From Caldilineaceae bacterium (GTDB taxonomy: Bacteria > Chloroflexota > Anaerolineae > Caldilineales > Caldilineaceae): 64,000 nt of DNA. Location of the stretch: contig JAPKMW010000025.1 of NCBI GenBank assembly GCA_026645575.1, positions 47,614-111,613 of the forward strand. Direction: 5' to 3'. Shown in pieces: positions 55,368-63,917 of the stretch. The position numbers were made by a program, and so were the translations under genes. The notes under the pieces are model-generated. The model made no database searches and was not told where the DNA came from. It saw only the letters and a program-made list of their open reading frames with translations. Each line of letters begins with the position of its first letter. Positions within the stretch are counted from its first letter, which is position 1.

Positions 55368-58292
55368 CTACCAGTTGAAATCCTCTATCATAATCTTTTG
55401 TACTATCTTTAATGCTGCACTTGCTCCTATTTCATTCGGAAACTGTGTCCAAGCCCATTTAAGTAGCTCTGAATCAGGAATCAAACTGAACTCAATAAGT
55501 CTTTTTGCAGCTTGGAGCCGATGTTCTCCCCAGTTATGTTCGGTTAGTAGAATATCCTGAAATGTACTTTTTGAAACAACTTTATCGCCTAGCAGTGCAA
55601 GAGCAACAGCCGCTTCGATACGAACTAAATTATCTGAGGCTTGCATAGCAAGTTGTATAAGGTACTGTTGAGCTGGAGTACCCTGCTGCGCAAGTGCTTT
55701 TGCAGCTACTCTAGCTTTATTGTTCTCTAACGACATGGCTAATTCTGAAAGCACTCGGAAAGCAGGCTCACCTATTTCGACCAGTCTTGCAATTGCTTTT
55801 TTCCATTTGCTTGATTCATAAACCAAAGCCACTAAGGTTCTTTGTTCTTCGTCTAAGTCTACATATTTCTTTTTAAGCCAAGTAAGTCTCTGAAGAATAC
55901 CTGGATTATGTGTCGACTGTATCGTTAATTCTGATGCAAAGCTTTTAATTTCTTCTTGCAAAGAGATTGACTGCAACAATTCAGAAGCTTCCTTTGTGCA
56001 GTTATCATGAACGTTACTGTTAAAAGATCTGTCATTATTAGTCTCTAGTGTTTGTAATGCCTCTTGTGCAAAGTTACGTATACGAGAACTGAATTTATAT
56101 TGGCTCAATTCGGATAGAATCGGACGAGCGGATCTGCCTAACTTAGGCAGCAGTTGAATAGCTTTCCATCTGATTTGATGGTTTGGTGGTGAATAAATCA
56201 ATGCACCGAGAGGAGCCAAGGCAGCCTCACCAAACTCTGCAAGTGCTTCAACTGCCTGAATTTGAAGCTTCGGCTTATCTAAAGATCTTGCGAAATTTTC
56301 AAGAGCAGATATAGACGCAATAAAACAAGGTAATTTTGCAATGAGGTGAATTGCTTCATTACGGATTTCTATATTTTGGGAATAATCAACAATCTCAACA
56401 AGAGTCTGTAGTAGCAATTTTTCATGCCCTATTCCAAGTAAGGCTTTGCTTACCTCAAGACGAGATCTCTCATCTGTTATATCTGTTAATACTTCTGCTA
56501 GTAACGGCAAAACTGACGAGCCAAAGTTGATTAACAAAGATGTAGCTTTTGCGGATACCTCTTTGTTATCTGATTTGACGAGTTGTATCAAATATTGATA
56601 GCTGTTTTCTCTAAACTGTGCTAGAATTTCTACTGCGCCGATTTGTATATCAGGGTTTTCACTGTGAACAGCTAACTCCATGAGAAGGGGCATGGGTTTC
56701 TTACTTATGATTGCTTGTACAAGCAATGCACGTAACAAAATGACTTTCTTAGTGGCTGGCCATGGCATATTACATAAAACTGATACAACAATAGTAGGAT
56801 TGCAATTTACCCATTCAAAGATTAAGTTAAAGTTTTCCGTATAGAGTGAGCTAAAGATAATGGCCTCCCATTCATCACTTTCAATAATGAGTTGTTTACA
56901 TTGTGACTTGATCAAATCCAACTCTTCATCAGATAATGGATGATTATGTTGATGGTAACGCCATGCCCCATCATTTAGAGCGCGACGGGCTCTTTCTGTT
57001 AAGCGCTCTTCAACCGGCAATTGCGAACTAATGTATTCTCGTAACAGATCATGAGCGATTGTGTAACGAGGTAATGAATTATGATCTTGAATTGCAATTA
57101 TTAACCATCTTTTATTTTGGTTTATCAGTTCGTTGATAGCATCTGTTGCGGTGTTTCCAAAGGGTACACCAGGAGAATCCTTTAACCGTAGGGTAATTTC
57201 ACTGATTGTCAGTCCGCCCGGGTGAAATGCTAACAGCTTAAGTACTTCCCAATGAACTAACTTTTCACGAAAAGGGGATACAAGATACTCATGGCCTTGT
57301 GCGATAATGCGTTTTACATCTTCGATGGATAGATCGTTAGGGCTTTTAGGTTTTGAATCTCTATATAAATAATCCCAAATTGCACTAGATGCAAGTTGAA
57401 CAGAGTAAGGTGAAATTCCCTCTGTGCTACTGATAGTATTTACAATTTTTGTAGCAACTTGACCAGATATATGGGCTCGATCTCTTACCAGGATGGCTTT
57501 TACAGCTTCATCAGTAGAAAAAGGACGCAAATCTTCATATTGAAAGAGAAAATCAGCAAATAATTCACGTGAAAGTGAATGTTCAAGTTTCCCTTTTCGT
57601 TCTGGCCGCATTGCGAAGACAAAAATAAGATTCAATGTATTGGTAAGTCGAGTTCGTCTTGTTAAAGTTAACAACTGCTCGATAATAAACCGCCACCTGT
57701 AGTCACGATCTGCTTTGCCAGCTTGGTCAATAAGTACAACAACAGGTACTTTCTGTTCTTCGCTTAATACTGCAAGATTATTGAAAGACTGTGCAAGTTG
57801 AGTGGTAATACTAACCGGTAGTTGTTGCTCAACAGCAGATCCGCTAATTTCTATTGACCATAAACCAGGTGAGACGGAAACTGCTACCCGCTCTAATATC
57901 GACCAAAAAAGGCGCGTGTATAAAGTACTTGCAGAAGCATCAGGTTCCAATTTTAGCCACTCACGCATGCGTGTGGAAAGGTGCTGAGCGTTGGGTAATT
58001 GTCCATCTAACGAGGAGAAAAAATCTGCAACACTGTTCAAATCACAGTAGTGACCAAGATCGAGTACAACAATTGCTGCTTTAAACTCTTTCTTTGCAAT
58101 CTGTTGCATTTGTGTGAGTAAGCTTGTTTTTCCTATTCCCCCTGGTGCAATGATCATCCAACTTTTGCCATTTCTCCACATGTCACTGTTGACAGTAAGC
58201 CGTTGCCGCCACCGATCAAGAATTTCGTTACGGCCAATAAAGAAGCGTTCGTCAGCAGGGCCAAGGCTAAAAGGATTTATAAGAGGATTCAT
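55368..58292 (-). CDS. STAND-like P-loop ATPase with winged helix and HEAT-like repeats
   Basis: 974 residues in clearly AT-rich DNA. The N-terminal NTPase has NPFSLGPADERFFIGRNEI, Walker A IAPGGIGKTSLL (near residue 50) and Walker B VVVLIDQAGKAD (near 190). A winged-helix region follows (LLAFHPGGLTISEITLRLKD). From about 520 on there are repeated helical pairs of HEAT type (EVSAKATSLLINFGSSVLPLL, KLQIQAVEALAEFGEAALAP). Such architectures act as sensor/effector switches, many in antiphage defence, but no effector nuclease domain is visible. Composition unlike the neighbours suggests transfer. Function is inferred. Confidence 0.8.
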   Translation of the reverse strand: MNPLINPFSLGPADERFFIGRNEILDRWRQRLTVNSDMWRNGKSWMIIAPGGIGKTSLLTQMQQIAKKEFKAAIVVLDLGHYCDLNSVADFFSSLDGQLPNAQHLSTRMREWLKLEPDASASTLYTRLFWSILERVAVSVSPGLWSIEISGSAVEQQLPVSITTQLAQSFNNLAVLSEEQKVPVVVLIDQAGKADRDYRWRFIIEQLLTLTRRTRLTNTLNLIFVFAMRPERKGKLEHSLSRELFADFLFQYEDLRPFSTDEAVKAILVRDRAHISGQVATKIVNTISSTEGISPYSVQLASSAIWDYLYRDSKPKSPNDLSIEDVKRIIAQGHEYLVSPFREKLVHWEVLKLLAFHPGGLTISEITLRLKDSPGVPFGNTATDAINELINQNKRWLIIAIQDHNSLPRYTIAHDLLREYISSQLPVEERLTERARRALNDGAWRYHQHNHPLSDEELDLIKSQCKQLIIESDEWEAIIFSSLYTENFNLIFEWVNCNPTIVVSVLCNMPWPATKKVILLRALLVQAIISKKPMPLLMELAVHSENPDIQIGAVEILAQFRENSYQYLIQLVKSDNKEVSAKATSLLINFGSSVLPLLAEVLTDITDERSRLEVSKALLGIGHEKLLLQTLVEIVDYSQNIEIRNEAIHLIAKLPCFIASISALENFARSLDKPKLQIQAVEALAEFGEAALAPLGALIYSPPNHQIRWKAIQLLPKLGRSARPILSELSQYKFSSRIRNFAQEALQTLETNNDRSFNSNVHDNCTKEASELLQSISLQEEIKSFASELTIQSTHNPGILQRLTWLKKKYVDLDEEQRTLVALVYESSKWKKAIARLVEIGEPAFRVLSELAMSLENNKARVAAKALAQQGTPAQQYLIQLAMQASDNLVRIEAAVALALLGDKVVSKSTFQDILLTEHNWGEHRLQAAKRLIEFSLIPDSELLKWAWTQFPNEIGASAALKIVQKIMIEDFNW

Positions 58293-58320
58293 GGCATCTC
58301 ACTTTTATAATTTATCGAGT

Positions 58321-59061
58321 TTACAGAGTATTTTTCTTTTCCGAGAAACAATTGAAGCACTTGCAAAAATCTTCAATATTTATCATTTTGTAATATTGAT
58401 TCAAGAACAAAGTTTTGTCCAAAATCGGCACACTCGGTAACAAATTAAAACTTTCTTTTAGCAAAATATTAACACTTGACGTAGCGCACAATTCTACGTA
58501 CTCATTTGTTTGTTCTGTATCAAGTTCATTATAGAAATAAATTGATTTCAATCGCGTCCGTAGCATCTTCCAAACATAAGTCGGCAATTCAGTATCGTTT
58601 TCCTTTGGTCGTAATGATCGCGGCCAGAAGAGCCGATTGATCTGATAATCAAAGACCCGCTGTAACATCCCCATAGCCGTCACTGGCGTCGGCACCCACT
58701 TGTTCGCCGGCCAGACATCGAGCCACGACCAGGCATCCCACAACTTGGGCGTTGTCAGCGGCAGGGGACCATTGCCGGTGCAGATGCTATCCCCCGCCGC
58801 GCCGACAAACGCAAAATGTTGGGGATAATCGAAAAAGTCACCGCCACGGGCGCGCAGGCTGTCATAAAAGGCGGTGGTCAGCGCCAGCAGGGCGTAACTG
58901 GTGTGATACACCCCGGCTTCCAGTATCGGCGACACCACCCCCACCCGATCCAATTCATGGTAATCGGGGCAGAAGTCGGCAAAGGCGATGGGCTGTGCGC
59001 CGGTTGGGCTGTGGTGGAAGAATTGAAAGTCGGTGTTAGCCAGACGTGTACTGGTGTGCAT
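58321..59061 (-). CDS. Hypothetical protein, chimeric composition
   Basis: 246 residues. The first ~150 residues (coded at about 58615-59061) come from GC-rich DNA and include HTSTRLANTDFQFFHHSPTG, DFCPDYHELDRVGVVSPIL, and SYALLALTTAFYDSLRARG. The remainder (TRLKSIYFYNELDTEQTN to CFNCFSEKKNTL) is coded by AT-rich DNA continuous with the adjacent ATPase island. The gene may have received a new 3' end when that DNA was inserted. I do not recognise the N-terminal family. It ends 28 bp before the STAND gene start and follows the DUF234-type ATPase by 13 bp. Confidence 0.6.
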   Translation of the reverse strand: MHTSTRLANTDFQFFHHSPTGAQPIAFADFCPDYHELDRVGVVSPILEAGVYHTSYALLALTTAFYDSLRARGGDFFDYPQHFAFVGAAGDSICTGNGPLPLTTPKLWDAWSWLDVWPANKWVPTPVTAMGMLQRVFDYQINRLFWPRSLRPKENDTELPTYVWKMLRTRLKSIYFYNELDTEQTNEYVELCATSSVNILLKESFNLLPSVPILDKTLFLNQYYKMINIEDFCKCFNCFSEKKNTL

Positions 59062-59074
59062 GGTTTCCTCCCCA

Positions 59075-60532
59075 TTATGTGCTGCCGACCGAACAGAGCG
59101 TTCGGTCCAACTCGTCTAAATCAACCAATTGTGCACCTTGGCGTTGGGCGGCAGCTTGGGCAGCGGGGGTAAAACCGGCGCGGGCAAAAAAGAGATAATG
59201 CACCGTCCAGCCTTCCCCTCCGTTGGGCAGGGTCGCCAGCACCTTGGGTGTCTTGTCGTGGATCAACTCATCGATCACGCCTTGTCCCACTTTTTCCGTC
59301 CCCCATTTGCACTCGCCCAACAGCAACATCTGCTTACGCCAGTGAATGGCAACGGCATCCACCTGCGCTTCCGCCGACCAGTGCGCGCCCACATCCTCCG
59401 GCACAAAGGGCAGACGGTTGGCGCGCGCCTGGAGCAAAATCCATTCCCGGCACAACTCCTCAAAGGTGGTCATAGCGATAAAGGCGCGCAGTTGTTCGCG
59501 AATATCTTCCCAAACCGCATCATAGAGTTCCAGTTCCAGGGAGCGTTGGTTGGGGGCGATAAAGCGAAAGTAGAAGCGCAAATAGGGATCGAGCAGATGC
59601 CAGCGCCCCTGGTTGCTCCGTTCACGCCGTTTAGGCGGCAGCGTGACCGGCGTTCGCCGCTCCACCAGGTAGAGATCCGCTAGGCGATTGAGGTAGGTGC
59701 TGGCATTCTGCACCGCCAACCCGGCGCTCTTGGCAATTTCGCTCAGGGTATGATAGCCCTGCCCGATCGCATGAAGCATACTCAAATAATTGCGCGGCTC
59801 GCGCACCTGATCCTGGAGCAGAAAGAGTGGATCGACCCGAAAGATGCCCGTGGGGCGGAGAATACGTTGACTGACATTATGGGCAAGCGTGGCGCTATCG
59901 TCAAAGCGTTCCAAATAGGCCGGAATGCCGCCCACAATGGCATAGGTGGCAACGCGTTGAGCGGCGTCGTAGCGTGGCAGAAAAAGGGCGGTAGCGGCAA
60001 AGGGCAACGGCTTCAGGTGCAGATGTCCCGTAAAACGGCCATAAAGTGGCGCATGATAATCGAGCAGATCGACCATCATGCCGATGTGGCTACCGGCCAG
60101 AATGAGAAATAGCTGCGTCTGCTTGAACTGGTGATCCCACAAATTCTGTACCAGGGCCGCCATCCCCGGTTCGGCTTCGGCCAGATAAGAAAACTCATCC
60201 AGAATCAACACCAATCGACTTGTCGCCGCCAACTGGGTGACCTGTTGAAAAGCCATTTCCCAATTCGGATAAGTAAACTCCGTCACCGGTGGTGTGCCAG
60301 GATGAAGCGCTTGATAAACAGCCTGGGAAAAGGACTGCAACTGAATAGCTGGAGAGAATTGATTCGCCACCCAATAGATAAACGGATAACCACTCTCCTG
60401 CGCCCAGTGCAGCAACAAAGTCGTCTTGCCGACGCGTCGCCGCCCATACAGAAGCAAAAATTGCGCCCCTGGCTCTTTTGCCAGTGTCTGTAATTCACTG
60501 AGTTCCTGCTGCCGACCAACAAAAGTGTTCAT
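59075..60532 (-). CDS. Archaeal-type ATPase with C-terminal DUF234 nuclease-like domain
   Basis: About 485 residues. The N-terminus is NTFVGRQQELSELQTLAKEP with Walker A YGRRRVGKTTLLLHW and Walker B LVLILDEFSYLAEAEPG; GSHIGMMVDLLDYHAPLYGR follows. This is the archaeal/bacterial ATPase_2 type. A winged helix (GYHTLSEIAKSAGLAVQNAS) and DUF234 follow, with DPYLRFYFRFI and a PD-(D/E)XK-like AQVDAVAI...LLLGECKW. Role unknown; possibly mobile-element or defence related. The start at 60532 is preferred over 60577, because the latter lies inside a 53-bp palindrome. Confidence 0.88.
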   Translation of the reverse strand: MNTFVGRQQELSELQTLAKEPGAQFLLLYGRRRVGKTTLLLHWAQESGYPFIYWVANQFSPAIQLQSFSQAVYQALHPGTPPVTEFTYPNWEMAFQQVTQLAATSRLVLILDEFSYLAEAEPGMAALVQNLWDHQFKQTQLFLILAGSHIGMMVDLLDYHAPLYGRFTGHLHLKPLPFAATALFLPRYDAAQRVATYAIVGGIPAYLERFDDSATLAHNVSQRILRPTGIFRVDPLFLLQDQVREPRNYLSMLHAIGQGYHTLSEIAKSAGLAVQNASTYLNRLADLYLVERRTPVTLPPKRRERSNQGRWHLLDPYLRFYFRFIAPNQRSLELELYDAVWEDIREQLRAFIAMTTFEELCREWILLQARANRLPFVPEDVGAHWSAEAQVDAVAIHWRKQMLLLGECKWGTEKVGQGVIDELIHDKTPKVLATLPNGGEGWTVHYLFFARAGFTPAAQAAAQRQGAQLVDLDELDRTLCSVGST

Positions 60533-60544
60533 ACGCTTTGCCCC

Positions 60545-60597
60545 AAGATAGGGTATAATAGGCTGTGTCTTAGACACAGCCTATTATACCCTATCTT
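60545..60597. promoter_or_regulatory. Perfect 53-bp palindrome with TATAAT on both strands
   Basis: Arms 60545-60570 and 60572-60597 are exact reverse complements with one central base. Each arm contains GGGTATAATAGG, so a -10 hexamer exists in each direction. It ends 13 bp before the chosen start of the ATPase gene. It could be an operator/promoter, a cruciform, or the end of a transcript. Confidence 0.9.
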
Positions 60598-60676
60598 CTC
60601 ACCTACGCGCCACTCTTCTCATCGGCCTCTTTGTCTTTCTGTCGCCCAACCCTACAAAAATCCGTTCCTTCCCAAA

Positions 60677-60961
60677 TCAGTTGTAGTGTCCCCGCGGCCG
60701 CAACCAGACCCGATACAACCCCACACAGACCATCGCCAGCACCGGCGCGACGATCAGCGCGTTCATCGCCGTTGCCAGCGAACTTTGGTCGGCCAGGTAG
60801 CCGGTGAACGACGCGCCCAACCCAGCCGGCACCCAGCCCAGCCCCATCACCAAGCCCGACGCCAACGCAATCCGCTGCGGCCAGGCATCATGGGCCAGGG
60901 GGACCACGGTGGGATAGTTGGCGCCCAGCGCAAAGCCCACCACAATCAGCAGGAGAATTTG
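60677..60961 (-). pseudogene. MFS transporter C-terminal remnant
   Basis: The minus-strand frame encodes about 94 residues that look like the last TM helices of a major facilitator: ILLLIVVGFALGANYPTVVP, LASGLVMGLGWVPAGLGASF, ADQSSLATAMNALIVAPVLA. The N-terminal part of a transporter (about 300 residues) is missing; upstream the frame runs into unrelated sequence. It joins the next remnant at about 60962. Confidence 0.75.
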
Positions 60962-60962
60962 C

Positions 60963-61150
60963 ACGCCTGACGTCGCGCCACTTGACCCACTGTTGGCCCC
61001 TCTCGCCAGCAACGGCGGGACGCCGCCGACCCAGGCTTTACAAAGCGGCAGCCCAGCGATCAACCGTGGCAACAACGCGACCTGCGCTGCCACTGATCAA
61101 CGGGGCGCGGCCCGTGTCGGCGTCTGTGACATGGGCGCCTTTGAATTTGG
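60963..61150 (+). pseudogene. C-terminal remnant of a choice-of-anchor Q-type secreted protein
   Basis: The plus-strand frame reads DPLLAPLASNGG, ALQSGSPAINRGNNATCAAT, DQRGAARVGVCDMGAFEFGG. This is the typical end of choice-of-anchor Q / polymorphic outer-membrane-like proteins (LxPGSPAIDAGNN...DQRG...DIGAFE). The upstream hundreds of residues are missing and are replaced by the MFS remnant on the opposite strand. Confidence 0.78.
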
Positions 61151-61162
61151 CGGCATACCACA

Positions 61163-61237
61163 GGAGATTGAGAGATAAAGAGATTGCGGGAGATTCAGCG
61201 GCGCAATCTCCCGATCTCTTTATCTCTCAATCTCTCC
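61163..61237. repeat. GAGATTGAGAGAT-family hairpin
   Basis: Left 61163-61195 (GGAGATTGAGAGATAAAGAG, then ATTGCGGGAGATT) pairs with right 61201-61237. It sits just after the stop of the mandelate-racemase-family gene (61243), in terminator position. Confidence 0.65.
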
Positions 61238-61242
61238 CCTTA

Positions 61243-62400
61243 TCAAGCAAACCAGGTCGTCCCCGGATATTGATATTGCTGCGCCACTTCCTCATCCAGT
61301 TCGACGCCGATGCCGGGGCGGTCGCCGATGGTGATGAAGCCGTCTTTGATGATGTCCTCTTTTTCCTTGATGATGGTCGTCCAGTAGTCGCGGTGGAGCC
61401 AATGGAATTCCAGCACCAGGAAGTTGGGGACGCTGGCGCAGACATGGGCTGAGGCCAGCGTGCCGATGGGGGACGAGACATTGTGCGGCGCAAAGGGAAT
61501 GTAGTAAAGTTCAGCCATATTGGCGATCTTGCGACATTCGGAGAGGCCGCCACACTTGGGGATGTCGGGCATGATGATGTTGACCGCCTGCTTCTCCAAC
61601 AGGTCACGGAAACCGTGGCGCAGGTAGAGATTTTCACCAGAGCAGATCGGCGTAGTGGTCGAGCGGGTGACTTCGCGCATGGCGTCTATATTTTCCGCCG
61701 GCACCGGCTCTTCCAGCCACATGAGGTGATAGGGTTCCAAATCGCGGGCCAGCCGGATCGCACTCGGCACATCCAGCCGGGTGTGGACATCTGCCGCCAC
61801 CGAGACATCCGGCCCGGCGGCTTCCGTCACCATATCGATCATCTCTACCATCAATTCGTGTTCCCGTTCGCTGGCGGTGTAGTTAAATTTGTCCCGCAGC
61901 AAGGCGCGATCAAATTGGCGACCGGTGGTGTAGACGCCAATATCGAGGTCAATCTTCAGTGCTGTAAAGCCCTTCTCGACCACCCCTTCCACCACCTTCT
62001 TGATCTCGTCAAAATCCATCCCCGGCTCGACCTGACAGTCGGCGTAGACGCGAATCTGGTCACGGAAGCGGCCGCCTAGCAACTCCACCACTGGCGTATT
62101 GAGCGCCTTGCCTTTGAGATCCCAGAGGGCGATCTCAATGCCGGTGAGCGCCGTCACCAGCGCACCGGCATTGCCGCCGTCAAAGACATGGCTGCGCCGC
62201 ATATCCTCAAAGATGGCGTCGATGGCAAAGGGGTCGCGCCCGATCAATTTGGGGGCAAGATATTGGATGATGGCAATAGCCTGTGTGCCACCGTGGACGC
62301 ACTCGCCCAGTCCCGTCACCCCGGCGTCGGTTTCGACTTTGACCCAAAGGTGCATTCCGTGGCCGCGCGTGGCCGCGGTTTTAACGGAAGTAATCTTCAT
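61243..62400 (-). CDS. Mandelate racemase/muconate lactonizing enzyme family protein
   Basis: 385 residues of the enolase superfamily, MR subgroup. Capping-domain start MKITSVKTAATRGHGMHLWV; FTALKIDLDIG (KxD, catalytic Lys region); the metal ligands in VAADVHTRLD (Asp), LMWLEEPVP (Glu) and ICSGENLYLR (Glu); and the catalytic His in IPFAPHNVSSP. Most likely an acid-sugar dehydratase (galactonate/mannonate type), but the exact substrate is not readable. It stands alone on the minus strand, divergent from the acyl-CoA dehydrogenase gene. Confidence 0.92.
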   Translation of the reverse strand: MKITSVKTAATRGHGMHLWVKVETDAGVTGLGECVHGGTQAIAIIQYLAPKLIGRDPFAIDAIFEDMRRSHVFDGGNAGALVTALTGIEIALWDLKGKALNTPVVELLGGRFRDQIRVYADCQVEPGMDFDEIKKVVEGVVEKGFTALKIDLDIGVYTTGRQFDRALLRDKFNYTASEREHELMVEMIDMVTEAAGPDVSVAADVHTRLDVPSAIRLARDLEPYHLMWLEEPVPAENIDAMREVTRSTTTPICSGENLYLRHGFRDLLEKQAVNIIMPDIPKCGGLSECRKIANMAELYYIPFAPHNVSSPIGTLASAHVCASVPNFLVLEFHWLHRDYWTTIIKEKEDIIKDGFITIGDRPGIGVELDEEVAQQYQYPGTTWFA

Positions 62401-62723
62401 GAAGGTTTCTCCTAATCAGTTGCTAATCATCGTCCAAAAATAACTTGTAGATTTGTTACGCTGAAAGGGTCACTCGGTGGGCAGGCAGAGGTCCTTTCAG
62501 CGTGACAATCGTGAAATTATCCTTGGATAATTATTAAGAAAGAGGGAACGACATGAAGATAGTGTAACACTAAATCGGGAAATTAGGCTAACCCATGCAA
62601 CGCCTGGCCTTGTCTTCTCGGTGTGCCCTATTCTCTGTATAGCCTATTGGCCGGTTGCTCTGGTTGCGTTATACTATCTACAAATCATTTATTCCATCCT
62701 ATGACCATAGAAAAGAGAACCCT
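62401..62723. other. Intergenic region with a small hairpin
   Basis: This 323-bp gap separates divergent genes. A 14-bp inverted repeat (62455-62468 with 62492-62505, GTTACGCTGAAAGG/CCTTTCAGCGTGAC, one G-U-type mismatch) is the only structure seen. Promoters for both genes must lie here; none is convincing. The frame open from 62655 only extends the downstream gene upstream. Confidence 0.55.
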
Positions 62724-63917
62724 ATGGATTTTGCCATCCCTACCCATCTGCTCCCGATCCTTGAACAGGTGAATCACTTTGTTCAAGTGGAGTTAATTCC
62801 CCTGGAACCGCAATTCCTCAACGGTGAGTTTCGGGATTTGGTCCCCGCCCTGGCGGAAAAACGCGCCAAAGTCAAAGCCGCCGGTCTCTGGGCGCCCTTT
62901 TTGCCGGTGGCCTATGGCGGCATGGGACTGACCCTCACCGAGTACGCCCATGTCAGCGAAGCGCTGGGACGCTCACCGCTGGGCCATTACACCTTTAACT
63001 GTCAGGCGCCCGATGTGGGCAATATGGAACTGCTCATGAATTTCGGCACGGCGGAACAGCAGCGCACCTACCTGGAACCGCTGGCGCGCGGCGACATCCG
63101 CAGTTGTTTTGCCATGACGGAACCAGAGAACCCCGGCTCCAACCCCACCTTGATGGACGCCACCGCCGTAAAGGAGGGCAACGACTATGTGATCAACGGC
63201 CACAAGTGGTTTACCACCGCCGCCGACGGCGCCAGCTTTGCCATCGTCATGGCGATCACCGCGCCCACTGCCGAAAGCCGCCACAAACGGGCCAGCCAGA
63301 TCCTGGTGCCGACGGATACGCCCGGTTTCCGCCTGGTGCGCAACATTTCGATCATGGGCGAAGCGGGCAGTGATCATAACAGCCACGCCGAAGTGCTCTT
63401 TGACAATGTGCGGGTGCCGCAACAGAACTTGCTGGGTGTCGAAGGGGCGGGCTTTCAACTCGCCCAGGAACGCTTAGGGCCGGGGCGCATCCACCACTGT
63501 ATGCGCTGGATTGGTATTTGTGAACGGGCGCTGGATCTCATGTGTCGCCACGCCGTTCGTCGCAAACTCTCGTCGCGTTCGGTGTTGAGCGATCAGCAGA
63601 CCATCCAAAATTGGATCGCCGAAAGCCGCGCCGAGATCAACGCCGCCCGCCTCTTGGTCTTGCAAGCTGCCTGGAAGATCGACAAAGAAGGCGCCTACGC
63701 CGCCCGCGTTGAAATTTCGACCATCAAGTTCTTTGTCGCCAACGTCCTACAACAGGTCGTTGATCGCGCCATTCAAGCCCACGGCGCCCTGGGCATGACC
63801 GATGACACGCCCCTCTCCTATTGGTACCGCCACGAACGGGCTGCCCGCATCTACGACGGCCCTGATGAGGTGCATAAGTGGGTGGTGGCGCGGCAGGTGT
63901 TACAACAATACAGTTGA
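62724..63917 (+). CDS. Acyl-CoA dehydrogenase (ACAD11-like C-terminus)
   Basis: About 397 residues. The full acyl-CoA dehydrogenase fold is visible: FLPVAYGGMGLTLTEYAHVS, CFAMTEPENPGSNPTLMDAT (FAD/substrate loop), VINGHKWFTTAADGASF, ERLGPGRIHHCMRWIG, VVDRAIQAHGALGMTDDTPL (helix with catalytic region), and IYDGPDEVHKWVVARQVLQQ, where Glu in DEVHKW is the catalytic base position as in ACAD10/11-type enzymes. It introduces a trans-2,3 double bond into an acyl-CoA, with FAD. The ATG at 62724 starts MDFAIPTHLLPILEQ. Chain length preference unknown. Confidence 0.94.
   Translation: MDFAIPTHLLPILEQVNHFVQVELIPLEPQFLNGEFRDLVPALAEKRAKVKAAGLWAPFLPVAYGGMGLTLTEYAHVSEALGRSPLGHYTFNCQAPDVGNMELLMNFGTAEQQRTYLEPLARGDIRSCFAMTEPENPGSNPTLMDATAVKEGNDYVINGHKWFTTAADGASFAIVMAITAPTAESRHKRASQILVPTDTPGFRLVRNISIMGEAGSDHNSHAEVLFDNVRVPQQNLLGVEGAGFQLAQERLGPGRIHHCMRWIGICERALDLMCRHAVRRKLSSRSVLSDQQTIQNWIAESRAEINAARLLVLQAAWKIDKEGAYAARVEISTIKFFVANVLQQVVDRAIQAHGALGMTDDTPLSYWYRHERAARIYDGPDEVHKWVVARQVLQQYS

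Noticed and set aside
60961..61093. Upstream extension of the MFS remnant as an intact 138-residue protein
   Set aside because: The first 44 residues are antisense to the choice-of-anchor Q remnant and have no TM character expected for a transporter start.
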